A stretch of DNA of 64,000 nucleotides from Arthrobacter sp. DWC3 (GCF_002929375.1 NZ_PJIP01000005.1:234892-298891); one strand, 5' to 3'; positions 1 through 9,213 are shown, numbered from the stretch's first letter. Made by a program: numbers and translations. The notes: generated from the letters alone by a model not told the origin.

Positions 1-127
1 TCCGGTCCCCGCGCGTCGAGTGCGCAGCTGTGGCCGGTGTCCGACGGCGGCACCCGCCACACCTGCGCATTCAGCGCGTGGTCACCGCCGGGACGGTCGG
101 CGACACCCCCTGGACCGGAAGACGACC

Positions 128-721
128 TCAGCGCCGCCCGCGACGCACGATCGCACGGACGCCGAGGAAGGCCCCTGCAGCCCCGGCCACCCAGGGCCCT
201 GCCACGACGATCGGGTCGATCCACTGGTGGTTGACGTCCACGCGTTTCCTGCCGAAGCGCGACGCGATGCCGTGCCGCCGTCCCTCGGCCAGCACGCCCG
301 TCTCGGTGATCGGGTTGTCGGGCCGCAACGAGACGAAGGAGGCCGCGTGCGCTCCCCAGGCGTCCACCCGGTCGCCGAGCAGCAGGAGCAGCCAGTGCGC
401 CGCCCGCCCCTCGCCGTAGCGGTAGGCGTAGCGCCGGATGCTGCCCGAGACACCGTGCAGCGGAGCGCTCGTGCCGAAGACGGGCGTCAGTTGTCCGTGC
501 TCGATCGACCGCTCCCGGCCCTCCCGGTGGGGCTGCTCCTCCGGGTAGTCCCAGTGCGCACCGGTGCTCCCGGGATCGTAGACCTCGCGCGGATACGAGG
601 GCCGGTCCTTCCGGTCGAGGTCCACACCCCAGCCGGGGATGCGTGCACGGAGCGCCTCGGCGGTGGGGATGTCCTTGGGTTTGTTCGCGACGTAGGGCGT
701 CGAGGGCCCGGATTCCGGCAT
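128..721 (-). CDS. hypothetical protein, downstream partner of zinc alcohol dehydrogenase
   Basis: Predicted 197-residue protein that I cannot assign to a named function. It is polar over most of its length, with one hydrophobic stretch near the C-terminus (about residues 172-190) followed by an Arg-rich tail, so it may be anchored by a single C-terminal membrane segment. The start is supported by AGGAG about 7 nt upstream. That site overlaps the TAG stop of the dehydrogenase gene at 731-733, so the two are probably one transcript with coupled translation. The 127 bases beyond its stop show no gene I can support. Confidence 0.7.
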   Translation of the reverse strand: MPESGPSTPYVANKPKDIPTAEALRARIPGWGVDLDRKDRPSYPREVYDPGSTGAHWDYPEEQPHREGRERSIEHGQLTPVFGTSAPLHGVSGSIRRYAYRYGEGRAAHWLLLLLGDRVDAWGAHAASFVSLRPDNPITETGVLAEGRRHGIASRFGRKRVDVNHQWIDPIVVAGPWVAGAAGAFLGVRAIVRRGRR

Positions 722-730
722 GGTGATCTC

Positions 731-1879
731 CTAGCTGGGGTTCGCGATGATGAGCGGCTTGATGCAGTTGTCGAGTTTCGCCGAGAACATGTGATATCCC
801 TCGGCGATGTCCGCGAGCGGGATGCGGTGCGTCACGATGTCGTTCGGCTTCAGGTAGCCGTTCTGGATGTGCTCGAACAGGCGCGGCCACTGCCGCTTCA
901 CCGGTGTCTGGTTCATGCGCAGCGTCAATCCCTTGTTGAGGGCGTCACCGAACTTGATCGCACTGAAGATGGGGCCGTAGGCGCCGACCACCGACACCGT
1001 CCCACCCTTGCGGACCGAGTCGATGGCCCAGTTCAGGGCGATGGGCGAGCCACCCTGGAGCTTCAGCTTGGTGCCCGTGACCTGCTGGATGAAATTGCCG
1101 TCGGCCTCCGCGCCGACGGCGTCGATCACCACGTCCGCGCCGAGGAAGTCGGTGGTCCTCTTCATCTCGACCACGATGTCGTCGTACTCCGCGAAGTTGA
1201 AGGTCTCCGCCTGGGCGAACGTGCGCGCCTTCTCGAGCCGGTACTCGAGGTGGTCGATGACGATGACACGGCCTGCCCCCATGAGCCAGGACGATTTGGC
1301 GGCATACAGGCCCACGGGGCCGGCCCCGAACACCACCACGGTGTCGCCCTCCACGATGCTGCCGAGCTGCGCACCGAAGTACCCGGTGGCCAGGGCGTCG
1401 GTGAGCAGGACGGCATCCTCGCTGTCCATCCAGTCCGGGATGATGGTGGGCCCGACGTCGGCGAACGGTACGCGCACGAACTCGGCCTGTCCGCCGTCGT
1501 ACCCGCCGGTGGTGTGCGAGTACCCGTAGATGCCGCCCACCGCCGTCGCGTTGGGGTTCACGTTGTGGCAGTTCGAGTACAGGCCCCGCGCACAGTAGTA
1601 GCAGGAGCCGCAGTAGACGTTGAAGGGCACCATCACGCGGTCGCCGCGTTTCAGGTTCTGCACCGACGGCCCCACCTCCTCGACGACGCCGATGAACTCG
1701 TGGCCGAACGTATGGCCGATCCGGGTATCCGGCATGAGCCCGTGGTAGAGGTGCAGGTCGGATCCGCAGATCGCCGCGGTGGTCACCTTGATGATGGCGT
1801 CGTTCGGATGCTCGATCCGGGGCATCGGTTTCTCCTCGACCCTGATCTTGTAGGGCCCGCGGTACACCATGGCTTTCAT
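731..1879 (-). CDS. zinc-dependent alcohol dehydrogenase, formaldehyde-dehydrogenase-like
   Basis: Predicted 382-residue medium-chain dehydrogenase, cytosolic, NAD(P)-dependent oxidation of an alcohol. The catalytic zinc site is visible as Cys38 (in AICGSD) and His60-Glu61 (in FGHEF). The structural zinc lobe has Cys90, Cys93, Cys96 and Cys104. The nucleotide-binding turn is GAGPVG near residue 188. The open frame extends upstream to 2209, but the family start fits the ATG at 1879, which has an AAAGAAG ribosome site. The substrate is not readable from sequence; relatives include glutathione-independent formaldehyde dehydrogenases and butanediol dehydrogenases. It leads a two-gene operon with the hypothetical at 128-721. 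Confidence 0.88.
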   Translation of the reverse strand: MKAMVYRGPYKIRVEEKPMPRIEHPNDAIIKVTTAAICGSDLHLYHGLMPDTRIGHTFGHEFIGVVEEVGPSVQNLKRGDRVMVPFNVYCGSCYYCARGLYSNCHNVNPNATAVGGIYGYSHTTGGYDGGQAEFVRVPFADVGPTIIPDWMDSEDAVLLTDALATGYFGAQLGSIVEGDTVVVFGAGPVGLYAAKSSWLMGAGRVIVIDHLEYRLEKARTFAQAETFNFAEYDDIVVEMKRTTDFLGADVVIDAVGAEADGNFIQQVTGTKLKLQGGSPIALNWAIDSVRKGGTVSVVGAYGPIFSAIKFGDALNKGLTLRMNQTPVKRQWPRLFEHIQNGYLKPNDIVTHRIPLADIAEGYHMFSAKLDNCIKPLIIANPS

Positions 1880-1986
1880 CGGTCGCTTCTTTCCGTCGCT
1901 GGTCCGGCCAGCGTTGCACCGTCTCGCCGGTGCTTCAACGGGCGGCAGGTCCGCGGAAAAGGGCGTGCGGACCAGCCCGGGGGGTG

Positions 1987-2913
1987 TTACGCACGCGCCC
2001 TCACGGCAGCCGTCCTGCCTGCCTGGGCGGTGAACAGCCAGCCCGCAGCGGCCGCGAGCGTGAAGCCGACCCCGATGATCCACATCAGCCCCCACCAGAA
2101 GAACAGCGGGACGTTCGCCGTGCCGGGGTCGGGCGCGGGGCCGATGGCCTGCACGGCGAGATAGAGCACCCCGGACACGGCGAGCCCTCCGAGTCCCAGC
2201 ACCCAGCACAGCACCAGCCAGCTGCGCGACGACGCCCAGTGTGCGCCGAAGCCCTCCCAGTTGTTCCAGTGCTCACCCGTCCGCATGACCAGCAGTCCAC
2301 CGAGGAGCGTCCACGTGCCGACCACGAGCAGGGCGGCGACGACGTCCGCGGGCCGGTGCCAGAGGTTGATGAACGTCGCGGCGCCCGCGAGGACGGAGTA
2401 GGCACCGCCCAGGGCCGCCGCCGCAGGACGCCAGCGGGGCGTCGCGATGACGAAGACCGCCGCCGCCGCAGAAGCAGCGAGCGTTGTATGCCCCGAGGGT
2501 AATGAGTTGAAGTCGAGGGTCGCGACGCCGCGGTCGGGCCGGTCGAAGACCACGTTCTTGAGGAGCTGCGTGGTGAGGTTCGACGCCGCGACGACCGCGA
2601 CGGCCACCGCTGCGGCGCCGTACCTCTTCCTGTGCAGCGCCACGAAGAGGATGGCCGCGGCCGCGAGGACCACGGAGATGGTGGGCAGCGTGTCGAGGAA
2701 CCGGAGGAACGGCAGCTGCGTGTCGGGCGCCGCCACTCCGGCCTCGCGCCACGCCGATTCGTCGGCGAACTGGCCCGTGGTGGTGCGGACGAAGGCCCAG
2801 TACGTCCAGCCGAGCGCCGCCGCGCAGGCCACGGCGGCCAGGACGAACAGCAGCGGTGAGCGTGCTGCGCGGTCCGGTCCCGTGGTGGTTCGTTGCGACG
2901 ACATCGCCTCCAT
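1987..2913 (-). CDS. PAP2-superfamily phosphatase, membrane
   Basis: Predicted 308-residue integral membrane protein with about six hydrophobic segments and a central PAP2 core. PSGHTT is intact (motif 2), and the motif 3 His and Asp appear in NLWHRPAD. Motif 1 begins with Lys in LLKNVVFDRPD but ends in Pro-Asp where KX6RP expects Arg-Pro. The Arg of the SRX5H part of motif 3 is replaced (Ala-Thr). It may act on lipid phosphates, but this divergent subfamily has no assigned substrate. ATG 2913 is used because the alternative at 2904 has only 2 nt between GGAGG and the start. Confidence 0.78.
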   Translation of the reverse strand: MEAMSSQRTTTGPDRAARSPLLFVLAAVACAAALGWTYWAFVRTTTGQFADESAWREAGVAAPDTQLPFLRFLDTLPTISVVLAAAAILFVALHRKRYGAAAVAVAVVAASNLTTQLLKNVVFDRPDRGVATLDFNSLPSGHTTLAASAAAAVFVIATPRWRPAAAALGGAYSVLAGAATFINLWHRPADVVAALLVVGTWTLLGGLLVMRTGEHWNNWEGFGAHWASSRSWLVLCWVLGLGGLAVSGVLYLAVQAIGPAPDPGTANVPLFFWWGLMWIIGVGFTLAAAAGWLFTAQAGRTAAVRARA

Positions 2914-3026
2914 GCTTTCACAGGATCCTCGACGTTCCGTCACCGTCCGGTGACCGCACGCCGACCACGCGCCGGTGACATGCCGGCCAGACGCGGACCG
3001 CCTGCGGCCTCCCGTAGCCTGAGGTC

Positions 3027-4121
3027 GTGCCCCAGCAACCACCCGCCCCGTCACTGCTGCCCCTGCCCTCCCTGGACGAGCTGACCGCGTCCGCGCGCGT
3101 GGTGTCGGTACCCATGCACGTCCGGTTCCGCGGTGTCCTCGTCCGTGAGGTCCTGCTGGTCCACGGGCCCGCCGGGTGGGGTGAGTTCTGTCCCTTCCTG
3201 GAGTACGGCGACGCCGAGTCCGCCCCGTGGCTCGCGGGCGCCGTCGAAGCCGCCTGGCACGGGTTCCCGGACCCTGTCCGTGCCTCCGTCCCGGTGAACG
3301 CGACAGTCCCCGCCGTCGGACCGGCCGGTGTCGAGGCGGTGCTGTCCCGGTTCGGGGCCGTGGGTGCGGTCAAGGTCAAGGTCGCGGAGGAGGGGCAGGG
3401 ACTCGTCGACGACGTCGCGCGGGTCGCGGAGGTGCGGCGGCTGCTGCCCGCCGCCGGGATCAAGATCGACGCCAACGGCGGCTGGACCGTGCCGGAGGCC
3501 CTCGATGCCCTCGACGCCCTGGGCCCCTTCGGCCTGCAGTACGTGGAGCAGCCGGTGGCGGACATCCCCGGACTGCGGACCGTACGGCTGGAGCTGCGCC
3601 GCCGGGGGATGGGGATCCTCGTCGCCGCGGACGAGAGCGTACGGCGCCAGGAGGATCCGCTGCGGGTGGCGCGCGAGGATGCGGCCGACATCCTCGTCGT
3701 CAAGGCGCCACCGCTCGGTGGGGTCCGCAGGGCGCTGGACATCATCGGCGCCGCAGGCCTCCCGGCCGTGGTGAGCTCCGCCCTCGACACGTCCGTCGGG
3801 ATCAGGGCCGGGGTGGCCCTCGCGGCCGCCCTGCCGGAGCTGCCCTACGCGTGCGGGCTCGCGACGGTCTCGCTGATGGCGGGAGACGTCACGCGCGCGT
3901 CGCTCGTGCCCGAGGGCGGGCATCTGCCGGTCCGCGACGTCGACGTCTCGGCCGACCTGCTGGACCGGTTCGCAGCCACCGCGGACAGGACCCGCTGGTG
4001 GCTCGGACGACTCGGCCGCACCCACGCGGTCCTGGCCGCAGCGCGCCGTGGCAGCCCCGCCCAGGGCGACCGACAGTCCGACACGGGAACATCACACCCC
4101 CGAAATACGGGCACGACATGA
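3027..4121 (+). CDS. menC: o-succinylbenzoate synthase
   Basis: Enolase-superfamily enzyme of menaquinone synthesis; it dehydrates SHCHC to o-succinylbenzoate. In 364 residues the catalytic framework is visible: KVKV (Lys116, Lys118), the metal ligands in DANGG (Asp148), EQP (Glu174) and ADES (Asp202-Glu203), and the second catalytic Lys226 in VVKAPP. The start is GTG. A TAGCCT hexamer at 3015-3020 ends 6 nt before it with no Shine-Dalgarno between, so the mRNA is probably leaderless. The last 40 or so residues are low complexity and longer than usual. menD, menF and menG follow within 11 kb. Confidence 0.92.
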   Translation: MPQQPPAPSLLPLPSLDELTASARVVSVPMHVRFRGVLVREVLLVHGPAGWGEFCPFLEYGDAESAPWLAGAVEAAWHGFPDPVRASVPVNATVPAVGPAGVEAVLSRFGAVGAVKVKVAEEGQGLVDDVARVAEVRRLLPAAGIKIDANGGWTVPEALDALDALGPFGLQYVEQPVADIPGLRTVRLELRRRGMGILVAADESVRRQEDPLRVAREDAADILVVKAPPLGGVRRALDIIGAAGLPAVVSSALDTSVGIRAGVALAAALPELPYACGLATVSLMAGDVTRASLVPEGGHLPVRDVDVSADLLDRFAATADRTRWWLGRLGRTHAVLAAARRGSPAQGDRQSDTGTSHPRNTGTT

Positions 4122-4167
4122 GCCGGGTAGGTTAGATCGTTCCTGGTCTTGTGAGAGGAACACACCC

Positions 4168-4968
4168 GTGACACCTTCGGAGTCGCTTCCCCGCCCGGTC
4201 GTGGGACTGACGTCCTACCTCGATCCCGCCGTCACCGAGGGCTGCGGGACGGTCGAGGCTGCCTTCCTGCCCCAGAACTACCTCGCGCCCGTCCTCGCGG
4301 CCGGCGCCATCCCGGTCCTGCTCCCACCCCAGGGGACCGACGGCGGCGTGGTCGAGCAGCTGCTGCCGCGGCTCGACGGCGTGATCGTGGTCGGCGGATG
4401 GGACGTGGATCCCGCCCGCTACGGTGCCGAGCCCCATCCGGAGACGGACGCGCCGCACCGGCTCCGGGACGCCTGGGACTCCGCGGTGGTGCGTGAGGCC
4501 GTGCGGACGGATGTGCCGCTCCTCGGGATCTGCCGGGGAGAGCAGATGCTCAACGTGGCGCTCGGAGGGTCGCTGCACCAGCACCTGCCCGACCTCGACG
4601 GCGGTATGGTCTACCAGCTCGGGGACCACCGCTTCAACCCGATCCCGGTGGACCTCCGCCCGGGATCGCGCGTGGCCCAGGTCATGGGTGCCACCCGGCT
4701 CGACGCCGTCCCGGTCTCCCACCACCAGGCCGTGGACCGGCTGGGTACCGGGCTGCTCGCCTCGGCATGGAGCGCCGACGGTGTCGTCGAGGCGGTCGAG
4801 CTGCCGCACAACCGCTTCTGCATCGGCGTCCAGTGGCACCCGGAGCAGAGCCCCACCGAGACGGCCCTCTTCGACGCCTTCGTGCAGGCCGCCCGCGAAC
4901 GGCAGCTGGCCCGCGCCCTGCCGCTCCACCTCGACACGGCCCTGGAGGCGAACCTCCCGGCGAGCTAG
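4168..4968 (+). CDS. gamma-glutamyl-gamma-aminobutyrate hydrolase family (peptidase C26)
   Basis: Predicted 266-residue class I glutamine-amidotransferase-fold hydrolase. The nucleophile is Cys122 in GICRGEQ and the other triad members are His224 and Glu226 in QWHPEQ. E. coli PuuD of this family releases GABA from gamma-glutamyl-GABA in putrescine degradation. That would suit the GABA genes 20 kb downstream, but here the neighbours are men genes, so the substrate stays open. GTG 4168 is chosen because GAGAGGAA lies just upstream and the family N-terminus (PVVGLTSY) follows at once; the open frame upstream is not conserved-looking. Confidence 0.85.
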   Translation: MTPSESLPRPVVGLTSYLDPAVTEGCGTVEAAFLPQNYLAPVLAAGAIPVLLPPQGTDGGVVEQLLPRLDGVIVVGGWDVDPARYGAEPHPETDAPHRLRDAWDSAVVREAVRTDVPLLGICRGEQMLNVALGGSLHQHLPDLDGGMVYQLGDHRFNPIPVDLRPGSRVAQVMGATRLDAVPVSHHQAVDRLGTGLLASAWSADGVVEAVELPHNRFCIGVQWHPEQSPTETALFDAFVQAARERQLARALPLHLDTALEANLPAS

Positions 4969-4981
4969 GTGCATGGTCCCT

Positions 4982-5000
4982 GACCGGTCCGGGACCGGTC
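4982..5000. repeat. 19-nt perfect palindrome upstream of phoX
   Basis: GACCGGTCC and GGACCGGTC face each other across a single base, between the hydrolase stop (4968) and the first PHO-box unit (5003). It could be an operator or a weak terminator. A similar core occurs at 32892-32906. Confidence 0.45.
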
Positions 5001-5002
5001 CT

Positions 5003-5052
5003 GTTCCGGCGTCGTTCACGCGGCGTTCACCGGGCGGCCCCTCGGCTGTTCA
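5003..5052 (+). promoter_or_regulatory. PHO-box-like direct repeats before phoX
   Basis: Three successive 11-nt units start with GTTCC or GTTCA at 5003, 5014 and 5025, and a further GTTCA stands at 5048. Direct 11-nt repeats with a GTTCA core are the known actinobacterial PhoP binding pattern. The site lies 60-110 nt upstream of a PhoX phosphatase, the expected target under phosphate starvation. I see no clear -10 hexamer after it. Confidence 0.65.
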
Positions 5053-5058
5053 GGTGCC

Positions 5059-5097
5059 CTCGACAGGGTGAGGACGAAGACCCTTCATCCTGTCGAG
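5059..5097 (+). promoter_or_regulatory. 5' UTR hairpin that could cover the phoX ribosome site
   Basis: CTCGACAGG (5059-5067) pairs perfectly with CCTGTCGAG (5089-5097) around a 21-nt loop. The right arm overlaps the GAGAGG ribosome site at 5095-5100, so folding could limit translation. This is structural inference only. Confidence 0.4.
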
Positions 5098-5110
5098 AGG
5101 TACCACCCCC

Positions 5111-7224
5111 ATGACTGAAACCACGCGCCGGCTGCTGCCCATGCTCGGCCATACCAAGGGCAAGCGCAGCGCCGTCACCTGTGCCCTCAAGTGTGACAAC
5201 GCGTGCTCCGACGCCGTCTGCAATACGTCGGGCAACAACTACTTCCGCGACATCGTCTCGCGTGAATTCTCCCGCCGCAGCGCCCTCGGCGCAGGAGCGG
5301 CGGGCGCGCTGACGCTCCTCGTCGCAGGCCAGACCGGTGCCGGCTCCGCACAGGCCGCCCCCGGTGCCAAGGGCGGCGCACTGGCGTTCAACGCCATCGC
5401 ACCGGTGGACGCGCTCGTGGACGACATGACGGTGCCGCAGGGCTACGGCTGGAAGCCCGTGATCCGCTGGGGCGATCCGCTCTTCAAGGCCTCGCCGGCC
5501 TTCGACGCGAACAACCAGACCGCCGCCGCGCAGGCGCTGCAGTTCGGGTACAACTGCGACTACACCGACGTCCTCGAGATCGCGGAGAGCAAGGGTCGCC
5601 GCGCGGTCCTGTTCGCCAACCACGAGTACACCAACGAGAACATCATGGTTCCGCCGACCACGCCGGCCGCCGAGGTGCGCGGCATCGGGAAGGCAGCCCA
5701 TGGGCTGACCGTCGTGGAGCTCGAGCGCAAGAACAAGAACAAGCCGTGGTCCTACGTGCAGGGCGCACCGCTCAACCGGCGGTACCTGACCACCACGCCG
5801 TACGAGGTCACCGGCCCCGCCGCCGGCTCCGACCTGCTGAGGACCAAGGACGACCCGGCCGGCCGCACCATCCTCGGGACGCTCGGCAACTGCGCCGGAG
5901 GCACCACCCCGTGGGGCACCATCCTCTCCGGCGAGGAGAACTTCAACGGCTACTTCGTGGCCGCCGGCACGAGCGACGGCGACCGCCGCTACGGAATCAC
6001 CAGCAAGCCGACGGCGCGTGGCTGGGAGATCGACGAGGCGCGCTGGGACACCCGCACGGCCGGGTACGAGAACGAGAAGCACCGCTTCGGCTACATCGTG
6101 GAGGTCGACCCGTTCGATCCCACCTCGACGCCGAAGAAGCACTCGGCCCTCGGCCGTTTCAAGCACGAGGGCGCGAACGTGACCGTCGCCGGTGACGGCC
6201 GGGTGGTGGCCTACATGGGCGACGACGAGCGCTTCGACTACCTCTACAAGTTCGTGTCGAAGAACAAGGTCCAGCCGGGCACCAGCGCGGCCGCCCGCCG
6301 CGCCAACATGACGCTGCTGAGCGAGGGCTCGCTGTACGTGGCGCGGTTCCAGGGCAACTCGGTGGCCGAGATCAACGGCACCGGCACGCTCCCGTCCGAC
6401 GGCGCGTTCGACGGCGTGGGCGAGTGGCTGCCGCTGCTGATCGACAACACGTCCGTGGTGGCCGGCATGACCGCGGCCGAGGTCTCCGTCTTCACGCGCA
6501 TCGCCGCCGACAAGATGGGCGCTACCAAGATGGATCGCTGCGAGGACGTGGAGCCCAACCCCCGGACGGGCAAGGTCTACGTGGCGTGCACCAACAACAC
6601 CAACCGCGGAGTGGGTACCGCGGCCGTCGCCGACGAGGCGAACCCGCGCACCGCGAACCGCGACGGGCACGTGGTCGAGCTCACGGAGGCCGGCGGCAAC
6701 GCGACCGGGACGCGCTTCACGTGGAACCTGCTCCTCGTCTGCGGCGATCCGGCGCGCAACCCTTCCACCTACTTCGCCGGCTACCCAAGGACAAGGTCTC
6801 CCCGATCTCCTGCCCGGACAACGTGGCCTTCGACTCGGAGGGCAACCTCTGGATCTCCACGGACGGCCAGCCGAGCACGGTGGGCTTCGCCGACGGCCTG
6901 TTCAAGGTGGGGCTGGAGGGCGCCGAGCGCGGCCGCGTGCAGCAGTTCCTCGCCGTCCCCCGCGAGGCGGAGACGTGCGGCCCGGTGATCCACGACCAGG
7001 ACGGCAGCGTCTTCGTGGCGGTCCAGCACCCGGGCGAGGAGGGCAGCTGGGCTGCGCAGTCGTCGATGTTCCCCGACTACGTGCCGCTCGGTGGCCGACC
7101 CGCCCAGGGAGAGGCCGTGGTGCCGCGCCCGTCGGTCGTCCAGGTGTACAAGGCGAACGAGGGACGCGACGAGGACCACAACAACCGCGGGCGTGACCGC
7201 CAGAAGGGCAAGCCCCGCCGATAG
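5111..7224 (+). pseudogene. phoX: PhoX-family TAT-exported phosphatase, single frameshift
   Basis: PhoX (DUF839) enzymes are calcium-dependent phosphatases exported by the TAT system that release phosphate from organic esters. The N-terminus has a Cys-containing lead of about 50 residues, then SRRSALG and a hydrophobic stretch ending near Ala-Gln-Ala-Ala, a twin-arginine signal. The reading frame breaks near 6782-6787. Before it the family sequence reads through YFAGY; after it, PKDKVSPISC continues one frame over to the TAG at 7222-7224. One extra C in the CCC at 6784-6786 would restore a 704-residue protein, close to family length. Either the gene is newly inactivated or this is a one-base sequencing error; the rest is undamaged, which favours error or recent loss. 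PHO-box repeats precede it. Confidence 0.85.
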
Positions 7225-7251
7225 GCGAACCCCGCCTGAGGCATCGTCGAG

Positions 7252-7279
7252 CGCGCCCCCACTTTCGGGAGGGGGCGCG
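7252..7279 (+). terminator. hairpin terminator after phoX
   Basis: CGCGCCCCC (7252-7260) and GGGGGCGCG (7271-7279) form a perfect 9-bp GC stem with a 10-nt loop, 28 nt past the phoX stop. There is no long T tract, as is common in actinobacteria. Confidence 0.65.
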
Positions 7280-7353
7280 TTCGCGTCCTGAGGGGTGGGA
7301 TGGAAGCCCTGTCCGGAACCGCGGAGCGGCGGCCGGGATGGAAGGATGGACGC

Positions 7354-9207
7354 GTGACCGACCGAGCGACCGACCCAGTGACCCGACCAGCGACCGGACC
7401 CGCAGCACCTCCCGCCCCCCTCGACTCGGCGACCTCGGCCGCCCGGGCGGTCCGGGCGCTCGTGACGGCCGGCGTCGTCGACGTCGTCGTCGCGCCCGGA
7501 TCACGCAGCGCACCGCTCGCCTACGCGCTCGCAGAGGCCGAGGCGGCCGGCCAGGTGAGGCTGCACGTGCGGATCGACGAGCGGTCCGGCGCCTTCACCG
7601 CACTGGGCCTGGCGCTCGGGGCACGGCGACCGGCCGCCGTGGTGACGACGTCGGGTACCGCCGTGGGTGAACTGCTCCCCGCCGTGATGGAGGCGAACCA
7701 CGCGGCCGTGCCGCTCGTGGTCGTCTCCGCCGACCGTCCCGCCGAGCTGCGCGGCACCGGCGCGAACCAGACCACCGTGCAGCCGCACCTGTTCGGCGTA
7801 CATGTGCGCGCAGGCGTCGACATCCCGGCCGGCGAGGACCCTGTACGCCTCGTGGGGGAGGCCCTCCGTGCGGCCGTCGGCGTGCCCGAACAGGGTGTGC
7901 CGTCGCAGGCGCCGGGTCCGGTCCACCTGAATCTCGCGTTCCGCGATCCGCTCGTACCCGACGGTCCTGCACGTGATCTGCACACGGCACCCCGCCCGGA
8001 CGCATCCGCGCTCCCGGTGCGGAGGAACGGTGCGGAGACGGCCGGCACGGCAGGAGCACCGGAGGCCGCCGGTACACGGCCCGGGGTAGCCGGTGCCGCA
8101 GGTGCAGCCGGCATGGCCGACGTCACCGGGACCGCCGGAACCGCCCGCACCACGACCGGAACCTCCCGCACCGACGGGAGCAGGACCGTCGTCGTCGCCG
8201 GGCACGGGGCCGGGGAGCTCGCCGCGGTGTTCGCCGCCCACCTCGGCCTCCCCCTGCTCGCCGAACCGTCGTCCAACGCTCGCTTCGGCAGCAGCGGTAT
8301 CGCCCCGTACCGGCTGCTGCTCGAGCACCTCGGCCCGGCGATCACGCGCGTGGTGACCTTCGGACGGCCCACGCTCTCCCGTCCGGTCACCGCCCTGCTG
8401 GCACGCCCCGACGTCGAGCACGCCCTCTACCTGCCCGAACCCGTGGCGTGGTTCGAGGACGGGCGGCGCCCCGAGAGCATCATCGACACCCTGTCCGAGC
8501 TGCTCGCGTTCGCGGGCCACGGCGAGGACGGCTGGCTCCGGTCCTGGCGGGAGGCCGGCGCAGCGGCCGAGGCAGCGATCCAGTCCCTCCTCGCCGCCGA
8601 GGACCACCTCACGGGGCTGCACGTCGCCGACGCCGTCTGGGAGCACACCGACGGCAACCTGGTGCTCGGCTCCTCCAACCCCATCCGCGACGTGGACCTC
8701 GTCGCCGCCACCGACTGGCATCCGCTGGAGGTGTTCGCCAACCGCGGGCTCGCGGGGATCGATGGCACCATCTCGACGGCCACGGGGATCGCGCTCGCCA
8801 GAGGCATCCCGACCCGGGCCCTGATGGGAGACGTCACCTTCCTGCACGACGTCGGCGGCCTGCTCCTCGGCAGCGGCGAGGCCCTGCCGGACCTGCAGAT
8901 CGTGGTCCTCAACGACGGCGGCGGCGGCATCTTCGGGTTGCTCGAGCACGGCGCGGAGACGACGACGGAGCGCTACGGCGCCGCCGTCGAGCGCCTGTTC
9001 GGCACGCCGCACACCGTGGACCTCGCTGCGCTCGCGGCCGCGCACGGCGTGGCCTTCGAGCGGGTGACCACGCTCGACGCGCTGGACACGGCGATGGAGC
9101 GGCCCATCACGGGCCGCTCCATCGTCGAGGTCCGGGCGGACCGCACCACCCTCCGGGACCTGCATGCACGGATCCGCCGGGTGGTGGCGGACACGATCGA
9201 CCGGTAG
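7354..9207 (+). CDS. menD: SEPHCHC synthase (MenD)
   Basis: ThDP-dependent enzyme joining 2-oxoglutarate and isochorismate, the first committed menaquinone step. In 617 residues I see the N-terminal ThDP Glu region (VAPGSRSAPLAYAL ... DERSGAF), TSGTAVGEL and SADRPAELR typical of MenD, and the C-terminal cofactor loop (LMGDVTFLHD ... VLNDGGGGIF). GTG 7354 follows AAGGA at good spacing. Residues about 225-278 are an Ala/Gly/Thr-rich low-complexity insert between the N-terminal and central domains, not part of the usual fold. The stop lies 6 nt from the convergent ABC gene. Confidence 0.93.
   Translation: MTDRATDPVTRPATGPAAPPAPLDSATSAARAVRALVTAGVVDVVVAPGSRSAPLAYALAEAEAAGQVRLHVRIDERSGAFTALGLALGARRPAAVVTTSGTAVGELLPAVMEANHAAVPLVVVSADRPAELRGTGANQTTVQPHLFGVHVRAGVDIPAGEDPVRLVGEALRAAVGVPEQGVPSQAPGPVHLNLAFRDPLVPDGPARDLHTAPRPDASALPVRRNGAETAGTAGAPEAAGTRPGVAGAAGAAGMADVTGTAGTARTTTGTSRTDGSRTVVVAGHGAGELAAVFAAHLGLPLLAEPSSNARFGSSGIAPYRLLLEHLGPAITRVVTFGRPTLSRPVTALLARPDVEHALYLPEPVAWFEDGRRPESIIDTLSELLAFAGHGEDGWLRSWREAGAAAEAAIQSLLAAEDHLTGLHVADAVWEHTDGNLVLGSSNPIRDVDLVAATDWHPLEVFANRGLAGIDGTISTATGIALARGIPTRALMGDVTFLHDVGGLLLGSGEALPDLQIVVLNDGGGGIFGLLEHGAETTTERYGAAVERLFGTPHTVDLAALAAAHGVAFERVTTLDALDTAMERPITGRSIVEVRADRTTLRDLHARIRRVVADTIDR
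8026..8185 (+). repeat. degenerate GC-rich coding repeat inside menD
   Basis: Irregular short repeats of GGCACGG, GCCGG and ACCGGA type encode an Ala-Gly-Thr-rich linker of about 50 residues. It is in frame and probably a surface loop grown by replication slippage. Confidence 0.5.
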
Positions 9208-9213
9208 GGGGTC

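Noticed and set aside
20-2164. 714-codon open frame on the plus strand
   Set aside because: It lies opposite the dehydrogenase and hypothetical genes and has the His/Arg/Val-rich composition of an antisense shadow in GC-rich DNA.
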